Below, piece after piece: positions 53,615-63,464 of a stretch of 64,000 nt of DNA; the stretch's first letter is position 1, and each line of letters begins with the position of its first letter. The stretch lies in NCBI GenBank assembly GCA_947172645.1, contig CAMWBY010000010.1, positions 1 to 64,000 of the forward strand. Reading direction: 5' to 3'. The position numbers and the translations under genes were made by a program. This DNA comes from an uncultured Lachnospiraceae bacterium (GTDB lineage: Bacteria > Bacillota > Clostridia > Lachnospirales > Lachnospiraceae). The notes below the pieces were generated by a model. The model saw nothing but the letters and a program-made list of their open reading frames with translations. It was not told the DNA's origin and ran no database searches.

Positions 53615-55249
53615 TCACTCCTCCTTGCGCATATATAACACAAATCTGTCATTCTCGTAGACAGCCTCCATATTCCTGGTCACGCCGGACGCCTCGAACT
53701 GTTCCGGGGAGAGGTAAAGCTTCCAGTCGTCGCCGCTCCAGTCGGTGACTTCCGTATCATAATCAAGTAACAGATACTTATCCGCCAGGACAACCTGCGC
53801 CTCCTCCAATGACTTTGTTATATGTTCCTCCCCGATGCCATGTAAAAATAACAGTAGATATTCCTGGTCGCAGTCTGTCACTCCAACTGTCTCGCCATGC
53901 GACAAATCCACATGCCGGTAAGCGTCCGCGATTGCCGCTTCCCTGCCGCCATACTGCGCGAGATAGGCAGGCGACCACAGCAGGCATATACACAAGATAC
54001 CAGAAAGTACGCTTCCTGCCGCCGGAAGAGCCCTGCCAACCTGTAATGCTTTTGTTTTCTGCAAAAGCTGCGTCGCCATATACAGCAACCACGTCAACGC
54101 CAACGCCACGGTAATGCCTGCAAAGGAAAAGACCCTGTAATATGGCAGAGAACATTGAATAAACAGCATAAGCAAAATACAGACGATACTGACCGGAATG
54201 TATAACTCACGAAAAACATTGTCAGGAGCCTTACCATCCGCAACGCTGTTATATTTTGGGCTGCGTATGCCACTACATTTTTTCGCAGCACAGGCAGTGG
54301 AAAATATTACACTTGTTATTATAAAAACTGCCAAGATTATGGCGCCGCCTTTATAATACTCATTCAACAAGTTCATAAGCCACCGGCCGAATTTCCCTAA
54401 AAATCCTTCTCTGCCGACACTCTGGATATAAGGCGTCGCCAGCATATAGTCAACGCCTGTCCGCAAAGCCGCAAAAGGCGCGCGCAGTATCACTGCCCCA
54501 TGCCCCATGCCGTAATACATGCTCCCTTCCGTCTTCACAAGAAGGTTGGAACCGATGGCAAGCCATACAAGTCCATACAGCCCCACGGTACATACCGCAC
54601 TCAAAAACGCCGCAAGAACCAACCGCACGAGTCTTCTGTAATCTCTCTGCACAAGCAATGCGATACCGCCTGCTATACAGAGCGGAACAACGACATACAC
54701 GCTGCTGGGTATGGCATAGAGCGCCATCACCAGGCTGCATCCATAAATGATATAATATCTGGCCTTGTCCTGCCCACCGTCCCCGGAAGCAATCCGTTGC
54801 AGGCAGAAAACCGCAGCCAGATAGCAGAAAGACACCAGTGCATAACCTCTGCCCTGTACCGCAAGCTGGTTAACCATATGCATCCCTGCATAAAGAAAAA
54901 CCGGCATCATCGCCATACGGCTGCCAAACCATTCCCTGGCAATCCGTAAAATCAAAACCAGGCTTCCCAGACTGCACAGATAGGACACACCCCGTAGCGC
55001 GACGGCAGAATTACCGAAAATGCCAAGGCAAGCCGACAGCACGGAATACCCGATATGGTTATTGGGAAGCGGCCAGTGAATCGCCGCATAGACCGGCCCA
55101 CGACTGATAAAGTAATAATAAGTATACAGTTCGTCATACCATGGCGTCAGCGCAAACATGCGCCACCCATAGTAGATTGCCATAACTGCAAAAAACAGAA
55201 GAAAAACCACCGTCTCCCTGTCAGCAAACTTTCTGCGCAAGCAAGTCAC
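53615..55249 (-). CDS. GT39/PMT-like polytopic glycosyltransferase
   Basis: 544 residues, about 11-12 helices. The first loop [20 protein letters not shown] carries the Asp-Glu pair of GT-C glycosyltransferases that use lipid-linked sugars, and [20 protein letters not shown] is similar to PMT/ArnT proteins. The C-terminal soluble part is small. It overlaps leuB by 29 nt. The start is GTG 55249 (or nearby TTG 55240); no clear ribosome site. A surface-sugar transferase within a branched-chain amino acid operon is unexpected. Confidence 0.8.
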   Translation of the reverse strand: MTCLRRKFADRETVVFLLFFAVMAIYYGWRMFALTPWYDELYTYYYFISRGPVYAAIHWPLPNNHIGYSVLSACLGIFGNSAVALRGVSYLCSLGSLVLILRIAREWFGSRMAMMPVFLYAGMHMVNQLAVQGRGYALVSFCYLAAVFCLQRIASGDGGQDKARYYIIYGCSLVMALYAIPSSVYVVVPLCIAGGIALLVQRDYRRLVRLVLAAFLSAVCTVGLYGLVWLAIGSNLLVKTEGSMYYGMGHGAVILRAPFAALRTGVDYMLATPYIQSVGREGFLGKFGRWLMNLLNEYYKGGAIILAVFIITSVIFSTACAAKKCSGIRSPKYNSVADGKAPDNVFRELYIPVSIVCILLMLFIQCSLPYYRVFSFAGITVALALTWLLYMATQLLQKTKALQVGRALPAAGSVLSGILCICLLWSPAYLAQYGGREAAIADAYRHVDLSHGETVGVTDCDQEYLLLFLHGIGEEHITKSLEEAQVVLADKYLLLDYDTEVTDWSGDDWKLYLSPEQFEASGVTRNMEAVYENDRFVLYMRKEE

Positions 55250-56306
55250 CCATCTTTCTGCATCCTACCTGTGTGCAGCCTTCCGACATAATATCCGCCG
55301 TGCGGTAACCGTCCTGCAACACCTGTTTCACCGCAGACTCTATTTCCTGCGCCTCCCTGTCAAGGTCAAAGCTGTAACGAAGCATCATGGCCGCCGAAAG
55401 GACGGTTGCAATCGGATTGGCAATATCCTTCCCTGCAATATCGGGAGCCGACCCATGGCTGGGCTCATACAGCCCGAACTTCGTGTCATTCAAAGACGCC
55501 GACGCCAACATACCGATAGAACCTGTCACCATACTCGCCTCGTCGGATAAAATATCACCGAACATGTTCTCTGTCAGTATGACATCAAACTGTGCCGGGT
55601 CTTTCACCAGCTGCATCGCACAATTGTCCACAAGCATATGTTCCAGTTGCACTTCCGGGTATTTCTTCGCCACTTCTTCCACCACACTGCGCCACAGCCT
55701 GGAAGACGCCAACACATTGGCTTTGTCCACACTGGTCACTTTCTTGCGCCTCTTCATGGCAATCTCAAATCCTTTGATTGCAATTCTCCTGATTTCATGT
55801 TCATCATAGACCAATGTATCCACAGCGCTTCTTACACCGTTGTCGTCGACCATCTTCTTCTCACCGAAATAAAGCCCGCCCGTCAGTTCGCGCATAATCA
55901 TCATATCAAATCCTGCCTCCGAAATCTCCTCTTTCAGAGGACATGCGGCAGCCAACTCGTCATACAACACTGCCGGACGTAAATTGGCAAACAGATTCAG
56001 TTCTTTCCTAATCGAAAGAAGTCCCGCCTCCGGACGCAGATGGGGCGGCAGCTTATACCACGGGGACGTCGTCGTGTCTCCGCCGATAGAACCCATCAGA
56101 ACCGCATCGGCGCTCTTCGCCGTCGCAATGGCTTCCTCTGTCAACGGAACACCGTGCACGTCAATCGACGCGCCTCCCATTAAAATGTCCGTATATTGTA
56201 TATGATGTCCATATTTTCCTGCCACGGCATCCAGGACTTTTTTCGCCTCCGCTATAATCTCCGGGCCAATTCCGTCACCCGGAATACATGTGATTTTTAA
56301 ATCCAT
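55221..56306 (-). CDS. leuB: 3-isopropylmalate dehydrogenase
   Basis: 361 residues, normal length. Begins [20 protein letters not shown]; family motifs are [13 protein letters not shown], the NAD-linked loop [20 protein letters not shown] and [20 protein letters not shown]. It oxidises 3-isopropylmalate in leucine synthesis. The open frame runs 51 codons further up (to 56459), but GAGGG before 56306 and the conserved N terminus fix the start. No leuA, leuC or leuD lies in the window. Confidence 0.96.
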   Translation of the reverse strand: MDLKITCIPGDGIGPEIIAEAKKVLDAVAGKYGHHIQYTDILMGGASIDVHGVPLTEEAIATAKSADAVLMGSIGGDTTTSPWYKLPPHLRPEAGLLSIRKELNLFANLRPAVLYDELAAACPLKEEISEAGFDMMIMRELTGGLYFGEKKMVDDNGVRSAVDTLVYDEHEIRRIAIKGFEIAMKRRKKVTSVDKANVLASSRLWRSVVEEVAKKYPEVQLEHMLVDNCAMQLVKDPAQFDVILTENMFGDILSDEASMVTGSIGMLASASLNDTKFGLYEPSHGSAPDIAGKDIANPIATVLSAAMMLRYSFDLDREAQEIESAVKQVLQDGYRTADIMSEGCTQVGCRKMGDLLAQKVC

Positions 56307-56354
56307 ACTTTTTCCCTCGCTTCCATGCTTTTTATCGCATAATGCCACTTTTAT

Positions 56355-56383
56355 ATCATAGTCCATTCCCGGATAAATTTCAA
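56355..56383 (-). promoter_or_regulatory. Promoter of the leuB-GT39-ilvD-ilvB unit
   Basis: On the minus strand TTGAAA (56378-56383) and TATGAT (56355-56360) are 17 nt apart, about 50 nt before leuB. No T-box or leader peptide is visible between promoter and gene. Confidence 0.65.
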
Positions 56384-56402
56384 GAAAAGAATCACTGAGG
56401 AA

Positions 56403-56450
56403 AAACGAGCGCAGCTCGTTTGCGAGATTTGCTTCGCAAACTCGAAAATA
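56403..56450 (-). repeat. Double-hairpin terminator-like element, copy 2
   Basis: In minus-strand sense: CGAGTTTGC-gaa-GCAAATCTCG, then CGAGC-tgc-GCTCG and TTTTT. It is the twin of 22241-22288; differences fall mostly in loops. It lies 23 nt past the terminator of the DUF4854 gene. Confidence 0.75.
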
Positions 56451-56467
56451 TTCGAACATTTATCTAT

Positions 56468-56497
56468 AAAAAAGGCGGGCCATCGCCGGTCCGCCTT
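56468..56497 (-). terminator. Terminator of the DUF4854 lipoprotein gene
   Basis: On the minus strand AAGGCGG pairs with CCGCCTT and inner CCGGC/GGC pairs, followed by TTTTTT (56468-56473). Confidence 0.9.
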
Positions 56498-56535
56498 AAA
56501 TTATGTCTTTCTATCCTGTTATAAACCGTGCCGGC

Positions 56536-57141
56536 TTAGTTTGCTGTAAAAGACTTCTCAGCCAGTACGTTGTCGTCAGGGTCTGTATAGCGCATAACTA
56601 CTGTACATGCACCTTCCTGTCCAATCACATCATCAAACTGCTTAATCTGCTCTTTGAATGTGTCAGCCTGTGCGTCGAGCGCTGCATCAAGCGCCTCAGC
56701 CATACCGTCTACTACCATAGAGCTGTCTTCAATCTTAATGATGACTGTGAATTCATTCCCCTTTACATCAAGAGATACAGACATGCCATCCTCTCCAATG
56801 CTTGCAAACGCGCTGTCCAGAACTGACTGAACAGTAGGGTCATTGTAGTAGTCTTCCAAAGAAGAATACTCGCCTGTAGCTGCCGCTTCCGCCTCATCTT
56901 CTGCTTCTGCAACGTCCGCCTCTGCCTCGGCAACATCCGCTTCAGCTTCCGCCTCTGTGTTGTCCTCCGCCTCAGCTTCCGGTGCAGCTGTATCCTCAGC
57001 TTCCGCCTCTGTGTCCGCTGCTTCTGTCGTATCTGCCGTGTCAGCCGTCTTAGCTGCATCATCGCCGCCACATGCCGTAACGGATAATGTAAGAGCCATA
57101 ATTGCCGCACATGCAGCCATCTTCAAAGTTCTGATTTTCAT
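56536..57141 (-). CDS. DUF4854 lipoprotein with acidic repeat region
   Basis: 201 residues: signal peptide, lipobox VTACG with Cys24, a stretch of alternating Glu/Ala/Asp (about 30-90, such as EAEAEADVAEAEADVAEAED), then a DUF4854 domain (SLEDYYNDPTVQSVLDSAF, KGNEFTVIIKIEDSSMV). It is a surface lipoprotein of Clostridia with unknown function. The acidic spacer probably holds the domain off the membrane. ATG 57141 follows GGAGGA. It has its own terminator. Confidence 0.88.
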   Translation of the reverse strand: MKIRTLKMAACAAIMALTLSVTACGGDDAAKTADTADTTEAADTEAEAEDTAAPEAEAEDNTEAEAEADVAEAEADVAEAEDEAEAAATGEYSSLEDYYNDPTVQSVLDSAFASIGEDGMSVSLDVKGNEFTVIIKIEDSSMVVDGMAEALDAALDAQADTFKEQIKQFDDVIGQEGACTVVMRYTDPDDNVLAEKSFTAN

Positions 57142-57329
57142 AATAACTTATCCTCCTTTTTCCCCTCTTGGATGTATATTTTGTGTAACACATCTGTTTC
57201 ACAATTTGCAATTTTACATGATGTAAATTTTGTTGTCAATATGCCAACCTATATTTTGTATATGTGAACAAAAAAAGTTATATTTGTAAACAATTTATGA
57301 CTTTTATGACAAAGATTCTTCAAGCCAAA

Positions 57330-57364
57330 CGAACCGCATACTACGCTATGTAGTATACGGTTCG
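57330..57364. terminator. Hairpin downstream of yajC
   Basis: CGAACCG-c-ATACTAC pairs with GTAGTAT-a-CGGTTCG around a short loop. The minus-strand tail is TTTGGCTT, a weak T-tract. Confidence 0.55.
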
Positions 57365-57399
57365 CATCAAGCCCAACACATTCATCCTGTAATCCCGTC

Positions 57400-57714
57400 T
57401 TATTCCACTTCCGCCTTCTCAATCTGCGCCACTGCGGATTTCTGCATCGGGATACGGCAGTTCTTATTACTGCCGAACTCTACGATAATCGTGTCGTCCG
57501 TAATGTCGATAACAATGCCATAGAAACCGCTTGTCGTCAAAACGCAGTCTCCTACGCTCATATCCGCCAACATCGCCGTAATCCTCTTCTGCTCTTTCTT
57601 CTGCGGGCGAATCATGATAAAATACATCACCCCGACGATAATCACAAGATAAATTATCATAATAATGCCGCCGCCTGACGGAGCAGCCCCGTCTGCCTGT
57701 AATAAAAGTCCCAT
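57400..57714 (-). CDS. yajC: Preprotein translocase subunit YajC
   Basis: 104 residues. Single N-terminal membrane helix (IIMIIYLVIIVGVMYFIMIR) followed by PQKKEQKR and a small soluble domain with VGDCVLTTSGFYGIVIDITD. It is an accessory component of the Sec machinery. ATG 57714 is 8 nt from GGAGG. Located after tgt, the common order tgt-yajC. Confidence 0.95.
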   Translation of the reverse strand: MGLLLQADGAAPSGGGIIMIIYLVIIVGVMYFIMIRPQKKEQKRITAMLADMSVGDCVLTTSGFYGIVIDITDDTIIVEFGSNKNCRIPMQKSAVAQIEKAEVE

Positions 57715-57803
57715 ATATTTCTCCTCCATATATTTCTGTACAGTCTAATGCATATCATACACAAAATATAAAAATAAGACAAGCTTTTTTCATCTTTTTC
57801 GTT

Positions 57804-58934
57804 TTATTTTATATTCTGCATCCCTTCCAGCTTCCGCTTTTTATAAGCCATAAAACTGCCCTCGTCAAGGGCCTGCCTGATTTCTTCCATCATCGTATTG
57901 TAAAAATAAAGGTTATGCAGTACGCACAGACGCATGCCAAGCATCTCCTTTGCCTTCAGCAAATGCCTGATATATGCGCGGCTGTATCTTCTGCACGCAG
58001 GACACATACAGCCTTCCTCAATCGGTCTTGCGTCAGTCTCATACTTCGCATTGAAAAGATTTATCTTCCCATGGTTCGTGTACAGATGCCCATGCCTTCC
58101 GTTCCTCGTCGGGTACACACAGTCAAAGAAATCGATACCGCGCTCCACTCCCTCTAAGATATTCGCCGGGGTGCCTACTCCCATCAGGTAAGTCGGTTTA
58201 TCCTGCGGCAAGTAGGGAACCGTCTCTTCAATAACATGGTACATCTGCTCGTGGCTCTCTCCTACGGCAAGGCCGCCTAACGCATAACCGTCGCAGTCAA
58301 GCTCCGAAATCCGCCTGGCATGGTCTATCCTGATATCATCATAAACGGCGCCCTGATTGATGCCGAACAGAAGCTGCTTTGGATTAACTGTATCTTCTAT
58401 GGCATTTAACCGCGCCATCTCTTTCTTGCAACGCTCAAGCCATCTGGCGGTACGCGCCACAGAATTTTCCACATACTGTCTGTCAGCCACGCTGGAAGGG
58501 CATTCGTCAAATGCCATCGCAATGGTGGAGCCTAGGTTGGACTGAATCTGCATGCTCTCCTCCGGCCCCATGAATATCTTCCTGCCATCCACATGGGAAT
58601 GGAAATAGACGCCTTCTTCTTTGATTTTACGCAGCCCCGCCAGTGAAAAAACCTGGAAGCCGCCTGAATCCGTCAGAATCGGTCTGTCCCATGACATAAA
58701 CTTATGCAGCCCGCCTAACTGTTTGATTATCCGGTCTCCCGGGCGCACATGGAGATGATATGTGTTCGACAGCTCAACCTGTGTCTTAATCCCCTCTAAA
58801 TCCTCCGTGGACACTGCTCCTTTAATCGCCGCCGCAGTCCCCACGTTCATAAACACAGGGGTTTGGATTGTCCCGTGTACCGTCTCAAGCTGCGCGCGCT
58901 TCGCCCTGCCTTCGGTTTTTAATATTTTATACAT
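57804..58934 (-). CDS. tgt: Queuine tRNA-ribosyltransferase
   Basis: 376 residues. The catalytic region PILTDSGGFQVFSLAGL has the Asp, LLFGINQGAVYDDIRIDHAR is conserved, and zinc is bound by CMCPACRRYSRAYIRHL with the later His in LHNLYFYN. It exchanges G34 for preQ1 in tRNAs with GUN anticodons. ATG 58934 has a weak AGG ahead. Confidence 0.96.
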   Translation of the reverse strand: MYKILKTEGRAKRAQLETVHGTIQTPVFMNVGTAAAIKGAVSTEDLEGIKTQVELSNTYHLHVRPGDRIIKQLGGLHKFMSWDRPILTDSGGFQVFSLAGLRKIKEEGVYFHSHVDGRKIFMGPEESMQIQSNLGSTIAMAFDECPSSVADRQYVENSVARTARWLERCKKEMARLNAIEDTVNPKQLLFGINQGAVYDDIRIDHARRISELDCDGYALGGLAVGESHEQMYHVIEETVPYLPQDKPTYLMGVGTPANILEGVERGIDFFDCVYPTRNGRHGHLYTNHGKINLFNAKYETDARPIEEGCMCPACRRYSRAYIRHLLKAKEMLGMRLCVLHNLYFYNTMMEEIRQALDEGSFMAYKKRKLEGMQNIK

Positions 58935-58968
58935 TGTTTATACCTGTCTGTTCTTAAATGTCCGCCTG

Positions 58969-60009
58969 TTACAAATACTTATCCCAAAACTCTTCCAGGC
59001 AGATATCCTCTTCCTTCATAATCGTCGCCGCTTCCCTGCCCACATATCTGAAATGCCACGGCTCATATTCAATACTTGTGATATATTCTTTTCCCAAAGG
59101 ATAACGCAGCGTAAACCCATATTCGCAACTATGCTCCGCAAGCCATTTACCCGCCTCGGTCTCCCCAAATCCCTGGTCTAAAAGTGTATATGTATCGCTT
59201 GTAATGTCCAAGGACAATCCGACCTGATGCTCACTGGAACCCGGCACCGTGACTGCCTGCGAGGCTATTTTATATGCGTCCATATAGGAAAGCCCCTGTC
59301 CCATATAGTGCTTTATTTTCTTATTGAACAGAAATTCCTGTCTGTCAAGCGTCCTGTAAGGTGACTTGATAACCAGATTCACCCCATCGTTCTTCGCCCC
59401 ATGCATCATCAGGAGCAAATCGTCTATAATGCGTTCATCGCATTGCATACTGTCCTTAATCGTACCGAGCTTAAACTCATACCCCTCCGGTATGGGATGC
59501 TGCTTATTAATCAATACAAGGCGCCAGTCGGAAGGGTCGAACTCATAATCCTCCTCCAACTCATCAATCCCGCCGCTTTCCGCCTGATAGCCACCCTGGC
59601 TTTCCAGAATATCATCTAACGTATAACTGTCGAAACCTTCGATGTGCTCCTCGCCATAATACTCCCCGTCTTCCATAAAGGCCTGTGTCTCCGGATCCAT
59701 CTCCCTTTCCATCTCCACCGCCAATACGATGTCGGAATCTTCCACCACTGCGCTGTATGTCTCCTGTGCTTTGATAAACCCTGTACGCTCGGCAAATACG
59801 GCAAAGGAAAAACTGCAGCTGCTCATAAAAAAGATAATGACAAACACAACGCTGGCATAGCGCTTGGTATTCAGCACAAAATGCCTGCCCAAATGATATG
59901 TTCCTAAAATAACAGATATCATGGCAAGACAAGGATACCGCAGCATCTTATTCTTTTTAGCAATTTTAGTAAATTTAGATATAATTTTTTCTCGAAATGT
60001 CTTTTTCAT
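58969..60009 (-). CDS. Membrane-anchored D-alanyl-D-alanine carboxypeptidase, VanY/M15 type
   Basis: 346 residues. N-terminal cytoplasmic tail, a membrane segment (about 50-75), an acidic stalk, and a C-terminal M15B domain with SSEHQVGLSLDI (zinc His and Asp) and EPWHFRYVG (third His). It should trim the terminal D-Ala of peptidoglycan stem peptides outside the cell. A GTG 60012 is the other possible start; ATG 60009 has GAGGG five nt ahead. Confidence 0.93.
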   Translation of the reverse strand: MKKTFREKIISKFTKIAKKNKMLRYPCLAMISVILGTYHLGRHFVLNTKRYASVVFVIIFFMSSCSFSFAVFAERTGFIKAQETYSAVVEDSDIVLAVEMEREMDPETQAFMEDGEYYGEEHIEGFDSYTLDDILESQGGYQAESGGIDELEEDYEFDPSDWRLVLINKQHPIPEGYEFKLGTIKDSMQCDERIIDDLLLMMHGAKNDGVNLVIKSPYRTLDRQEFLFNKKIKHYMGQGLSYMDAYKIASQAVTVPGSSEHQVGLSLDITSDTYTLLDQGFGETEAGKWLAEHSCEYGFTLRYPLGKEYITSIEYEPWHFRYVGREAATIMKEEDICLEEFWDKYL

Positions 60010-60534
60010 CACAGCCCTCAGATGCTATGTCTTTCCAGTATTTTCATGCGCTAGGCAAACTATAATTATATGTATCTGGTTAGTATAATAACATATAAAA
60101 TTCTTTTGTAAATCTTTTTTTTGCGCGAACCCCGATGCCTTTTTTGTTATATTTTAGTTATCGCTCAAGCGATACTCTACACCTTGTATCAAAGGCTTTT
60201 TTTCAGCCCAACATATAGTTCAAAAAGAAAGTATGTTCTAAAAAAATTTTTTTAAAAATTTTTTTCTTTTTATGACATTTTATGGTATGGTATATGAGTG
60301 CATATGACATATGCTGACGACACATTGGACTTTAACCCGAAAACTTAAGTCACAATTATATTTTTATGCAAATTCTTAATGTTATTTATTTAGTGCAGGA
60401 TATCTTGCAAAAAATTTACAGAAAGCTTCACTTTTTATAGATTTATCAAACTAATTTCGAGACTATTTCCGGAAATTATTTTAATTTTCAAAAATTTTAA
60501 GTTATTTCAAACATATTCAGAAAGGATTACAGAC
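60010..60534. other. Divergent intergenic region between vanY-like gene and aroC
   Basis: 525 nt, very A+T rich with long A and T runs. On the minus strand TTTACA (60107-60112) and TATTAT (60085-60090) could be the vanY-like promoter. ATCGCT-ca-AGCGAT near 60162-60175 is a small inverted repeat. No gene, and no known riboswitch seen. Confidence 0.5.
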
Positions 60535-61635
60535 ATGGCAGGTTCATCTTTTGGAAACATCTTTCGTATTACGACTTGGGGGGAATCCCACGGGAACGCA
60601 CTCGGCGTGGTAGTGGACGGCTGCCCGGCCGGGCTGTCTTTAAGCGTGGAAGATATCCAGGCATATCTAAACCGCCGCAAACCCGGCCAGAGTAAAATAA
60701 CCACATCCCGCAAAGAAGCCGACGAAGTGGAAATACTCTCAGGCATTTTCGAAGGCCGTTCCACCGGCACTCCTATCTCCATGCTTGTGCGCAATACTTC
60801 ACAACGCTCTGCGGATTACAGCGAAATTGCAAACTATTACCGTCCCGGGCATGCGGATTATACCTTCGACGCCAAATACGGTTTCCGCGACTATCGGGGC
60901 GGGGGCCGTTCTTCCGGCCGGGAAACCATCGGACGTGTAGCCGCAGGCGCAATTGCCGCCAAGCTTCTGCGCGAATTTGGTATCCAACTGACCGCATACA
61001 CGAAGTCCATCGGGCCGGTCACGATAGACCGGGAACAATTCGACAGACAGGCCATCTTGTCCACACCCACCTGTATGCCTGACCGCAACGCCTCCGTACA
61101 GGCGGAAGCATACCTCAATGAGTGCATGAAGAACCACGATTCCGCAGGCGGCGTTATCGAATGTGTCATAGACGGCGTTCCTGCCGGGTTGGGAGAACCG
61201 GTTTTCTGCAAATTAGACGCCACCCTCTCTCAAGCCATAATGTCTATCGGCGCGGTAAAGGCAGTGGAAATCGGCGACGGCATAGACGCTGCGACCCGGC
61301 ACGGTTCTGAAAATAACGATTGTTTTCAAATGAGAGACGGGCAAGTCGCCAAGACAAGCAATCATGCAGGCGGCATACTCGGCGGTATCAGCGACGGTTC
61401 CCAAATCATACTGCGCGCACATGTAAAACCCACCCCCTCCATCTTCTCCCCGCAAAAAACAGTAAACAGACAGGGGGAAGACATCGAGATTGCCATCAAA
61501 GGAAGGCATGACCCCATCATCGTCCCGCGCGCCGTCGTAGTAGTGGAGACGATGGCAGCCATCGTCATCGCAGACGCCCTGCTCGTCAATGCAAGCGCCA
61601 GACTGGACAATCTAAAAAAGATATATGACAGGTAA
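60535..61635 (+). CDS. aroC: Chorismate synthase
   Basis: 366 residues, complete. The signatures GNIFRITTWGESHGNALGVV, GKYGFRDYRGGGRSSGRET region and SNHAGGILGGISDGSQI are present. It makes chorismate from EPSP with reduced FMN. ATG 60535 follows AAAGGA. Alone, divergent from the vanY-like gene. Confidence 0.97.
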   Translation: MAGSSFGNIFRITTWGESHGNALGVVVDGCPAGLSLSVEDIQAYLNRRKPGQSKITTSRKEADEVEILSGIFEGRSTGTPISMLVRNTSQRSADYSEIANYYRPGHADYTFDAKYGFRDYRGGGRSSGRETIGRVAAGAIAAKLLREFGIQLTAYTKSIGPVTIDREQFDRQAILSTPTCMPDRNASVQAEAYLNECMKNHDSAGGVIECVIDGVPAGLGEPVFCKLDATLSQAIMSIGAVKAVEIGDGIDAATRHGSENNDCFQMRDGQVAKTSNHAGGILGGISDGSQIILRAHVKPTPSIFSPQKTVNRQGEDIEIAIKGRHDPIIVPRAVVVVETMAAIVIADALLVNASARLDNLKKIYDR

Positions 61636-61649
61636 ACCTGTCATATATC
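61620..61649. terminator. Terminator shared by aroC and the lysozyme gene
   Basis: GATATATGACAGGT (61620-61633) pairs with ACCTGTCATATATC (61636-61649). On the minus strand it is followed by TTTTTT. It includes the aroC stop codon. Confidence 0.82.
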
Positions 61650-61650
61650 C

Positions 61651-63396
61651 CTAATTCATTAAATAACTACTGATACAATATAATGTCTGTCCGTTATAAT
61701 CCACCCTTGACCAACCGTACTCCTCATTGATTCCCGTCCTGGTCACATACTCACCGTTATGCAGCACCGCCACCACAGTGGCATCCGGGTTCGTCACGCT
61801 TGGCAGGGAACGCAGATTCACTTCAATCTTAGCCGTCACCTGGTCGTTTCGTTCAGCAAATTTGGTCTTCAAGCCGTCCCCGCTTCCGGAGCCTTCCTGG
61901 CTTTCCTCATTCACAGGCGCAGGTGCCTGATAACTCAAATCCGTTGTCAGGTAACTGGATACCGCATATACGGTCTGGCCTTCATAGGTAAGCCTGGACC
62001 ATCCGCTGTCACTGATGCCTGTCCGCACTGCCTGTTCCCCGTTTTTCAGTGTATGCACAATGGAACTGTCTTCTCCCTGGCTCGGAATATTGCGCAGATT
62101 GGTGGAATCCTTGGCCGTCACATTCTCACTGACCTCCGTGAAATTCATCAACGCCTCTGCATCAGCCTCTGCTTCTTCCGGCGCCTCTGCGTCCTGTGCC
62201 TGTGCAGTGCCTTCATATCCGAAGTATGCAACGTTTACGTCCACGGGCCTGTCTATTCCCGCCACCGTCCCACGGTTCGTATACTGCCACATGGCGTGGG
62301 TTCCTGTATAAGAAGATTTCGCCGTATCAGGATAAGGCGCCGAAGGGTACTGCGATACCCATATCCGGTAACTTCCCTCCAATCTGTCAGTATCCCACTT
62401 GGCATTCCCCGACAATTCCCCCATGGATGCGTAGAACATAGGTGTATAACCCCTGTTATATATTTCCTGCAAAAACGCGATGGCAATGTCTGTCCGCTCT
62501 GCATTAGACAAATGGTACTGCGGGCTTTCAGGACGGTCAAATCCTTCACAGTCATACGCTACCGGATAAGTAATCTGGTACTTTGAGATATAATCCGCTA
62601 CCCATCCCGCTTCCGCTTTCGCCTCCTCGGCAGTCGTCGCCGTGGAGAAAAAGTAGACGCCGACTTTAATCCCATTCTTCTGCGCTTCCTGCATATTGTA
62701 CTTTGCGTTGGTATCCGCACAGATTTCCCGCGAAGTATCGGCCCGGTATCCCACGCGCACCATGGCGAAATCGATGCCGGAAGCCGCCACCTGCGCCCAG
62801 TCAATCGTTCCCTGGTATCTGGCTACGTCGATACCCACCGTCACCTGGTCTGTCTCCGCCACATTCCCGGAAGACAAAAGCTCCGCCACATCCACTTCCG
62901 TTCCCTGGTCCGTGCTCATGGAATCTGTCTGGGGGTCTTCGCTTCCGGTATTTTCCGCCGACTCGTCCGGCTTTTCTTCTTCCGGTTCCGTACTGCTTCC
63001 CGGCTCTTTATTTTCTTCCGGCTGTGCTTTCACTTCCTCCACGCCGTCCGTCTCCGCCGCGTCGCCCTCCGCCCCAGTGCTCTCCATATCCGTCCCGTCT
63101 TGTACCTCAATCTGTTCTCCGGCGGAACCGTCCATCTGCAACACTTGCTGCCCCTTCTTTTTCCCGGACATGACCGTCACCAGGACAACGGCCACAATAA
63201 TGAACAAGATAAAAATAACACCCGGAATCAATATCTTCCTGCCGGAAAGACGTACTCTGCCATAGCTGTCCTCATCTTCCCCATATCTGTCGTCTTCATA
63301 ATCGTCTTCGTAGTCTTCCTCATAATCATCGTCGTACTCATCCGGCTCATCGTCCAAATCAATCAGCCCGTCGTCCAAGTCGCTTAATTTCTTCAT
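61651..63396 (-). CDS. Membrane-anchored GH25 lysozyme with two SH3 domains
   Basis: 581 residues. An unusually acidic cytoplasmic tail (residues 5-45, Asp/Glu/Tyr), one membrane helix at 56-76, a disordered Glu/Pro/Thr linker (90-180), a GH25 domain from 187 (GIDVARYQGTIDW, catalytic pair in YDCEGFD) to about 395, and two SH3_3 domains (about 425-480, 520-580) for wall binding. It should cleave the glycan between MurNAc and GlcNAc while anchored in the membrane. ATG 63396 with a weak AAAGGAA upstream. Confidence 0.93.
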   Translation of the reverse strand: MKKLSDLDDGLIDLDDEPDEYDDDYEEDYEDDYEDDRYGEDEDSYGRVRLSGRKILIPGVIFILFIIVAVVLVTVMSGKKKGQQVLQMDGSAGEQIEVQDGTDMESTGAEGDAAETDGVEEVKAQPEENKEPGSSTEPEEEKPDESAENTGSEDPQTDSMSTDQGTEVDVAELLSSGNVAETDQVTVGIDVARYQGTIDWAQVAASGIDFAMVRVGYRADTSREICADTNAKYNMQEAQKNGIKVGVYFFSTATTAEEAKAEAGWVADYISKYQITYPVAYDCEGFDRPESPQYHLSNAERTDIAIAFLQEIYNRGYTPMFYASMGELSGNAKWDTDRLEGSYRIWVSQYPSAPYPDTAKSSYTGTHAMWQYTNRGTVAGIDRPVDVNVAYFGYEGTAQAQDAEAPEEAEADAEALMNFTEVSENVTAKDSTNLRNIPSQGEDSSIVHTLKNGEQAVRTGISDSGWSRLTYEGQTVYAVSSYLTTDLSYQAPAPVNEESQEGSGSGDGLKTKFAERNDQVTAKIEVNLRSLPSVTNPDATVVAVLHNGEYVTRTGINEEYGWSRVDYNGQTLYCISSYLMN

Positions 63397-63464
63397 ATTT
63401 TATACCCGTTCCTTTCCCTCCGCCCGGACGCAAAACGTAATATAAATATTTCCATGCCCTTTCA

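Noticed and set aside
53778..55137. ORFs inside the GT39-like gene on either strand
   Set aside because: Shadows of the membrane protein frame, rich in Cys, Trp and Arg, without start signals.
56953..57110. Possible tandem DNA repeat in the Glu/Ala region of the DUF4854 gene
   Set aside because: The repeat is short and degenerate at the DNA level, explained by the Glu-Ala-Asp spacer of the protein.
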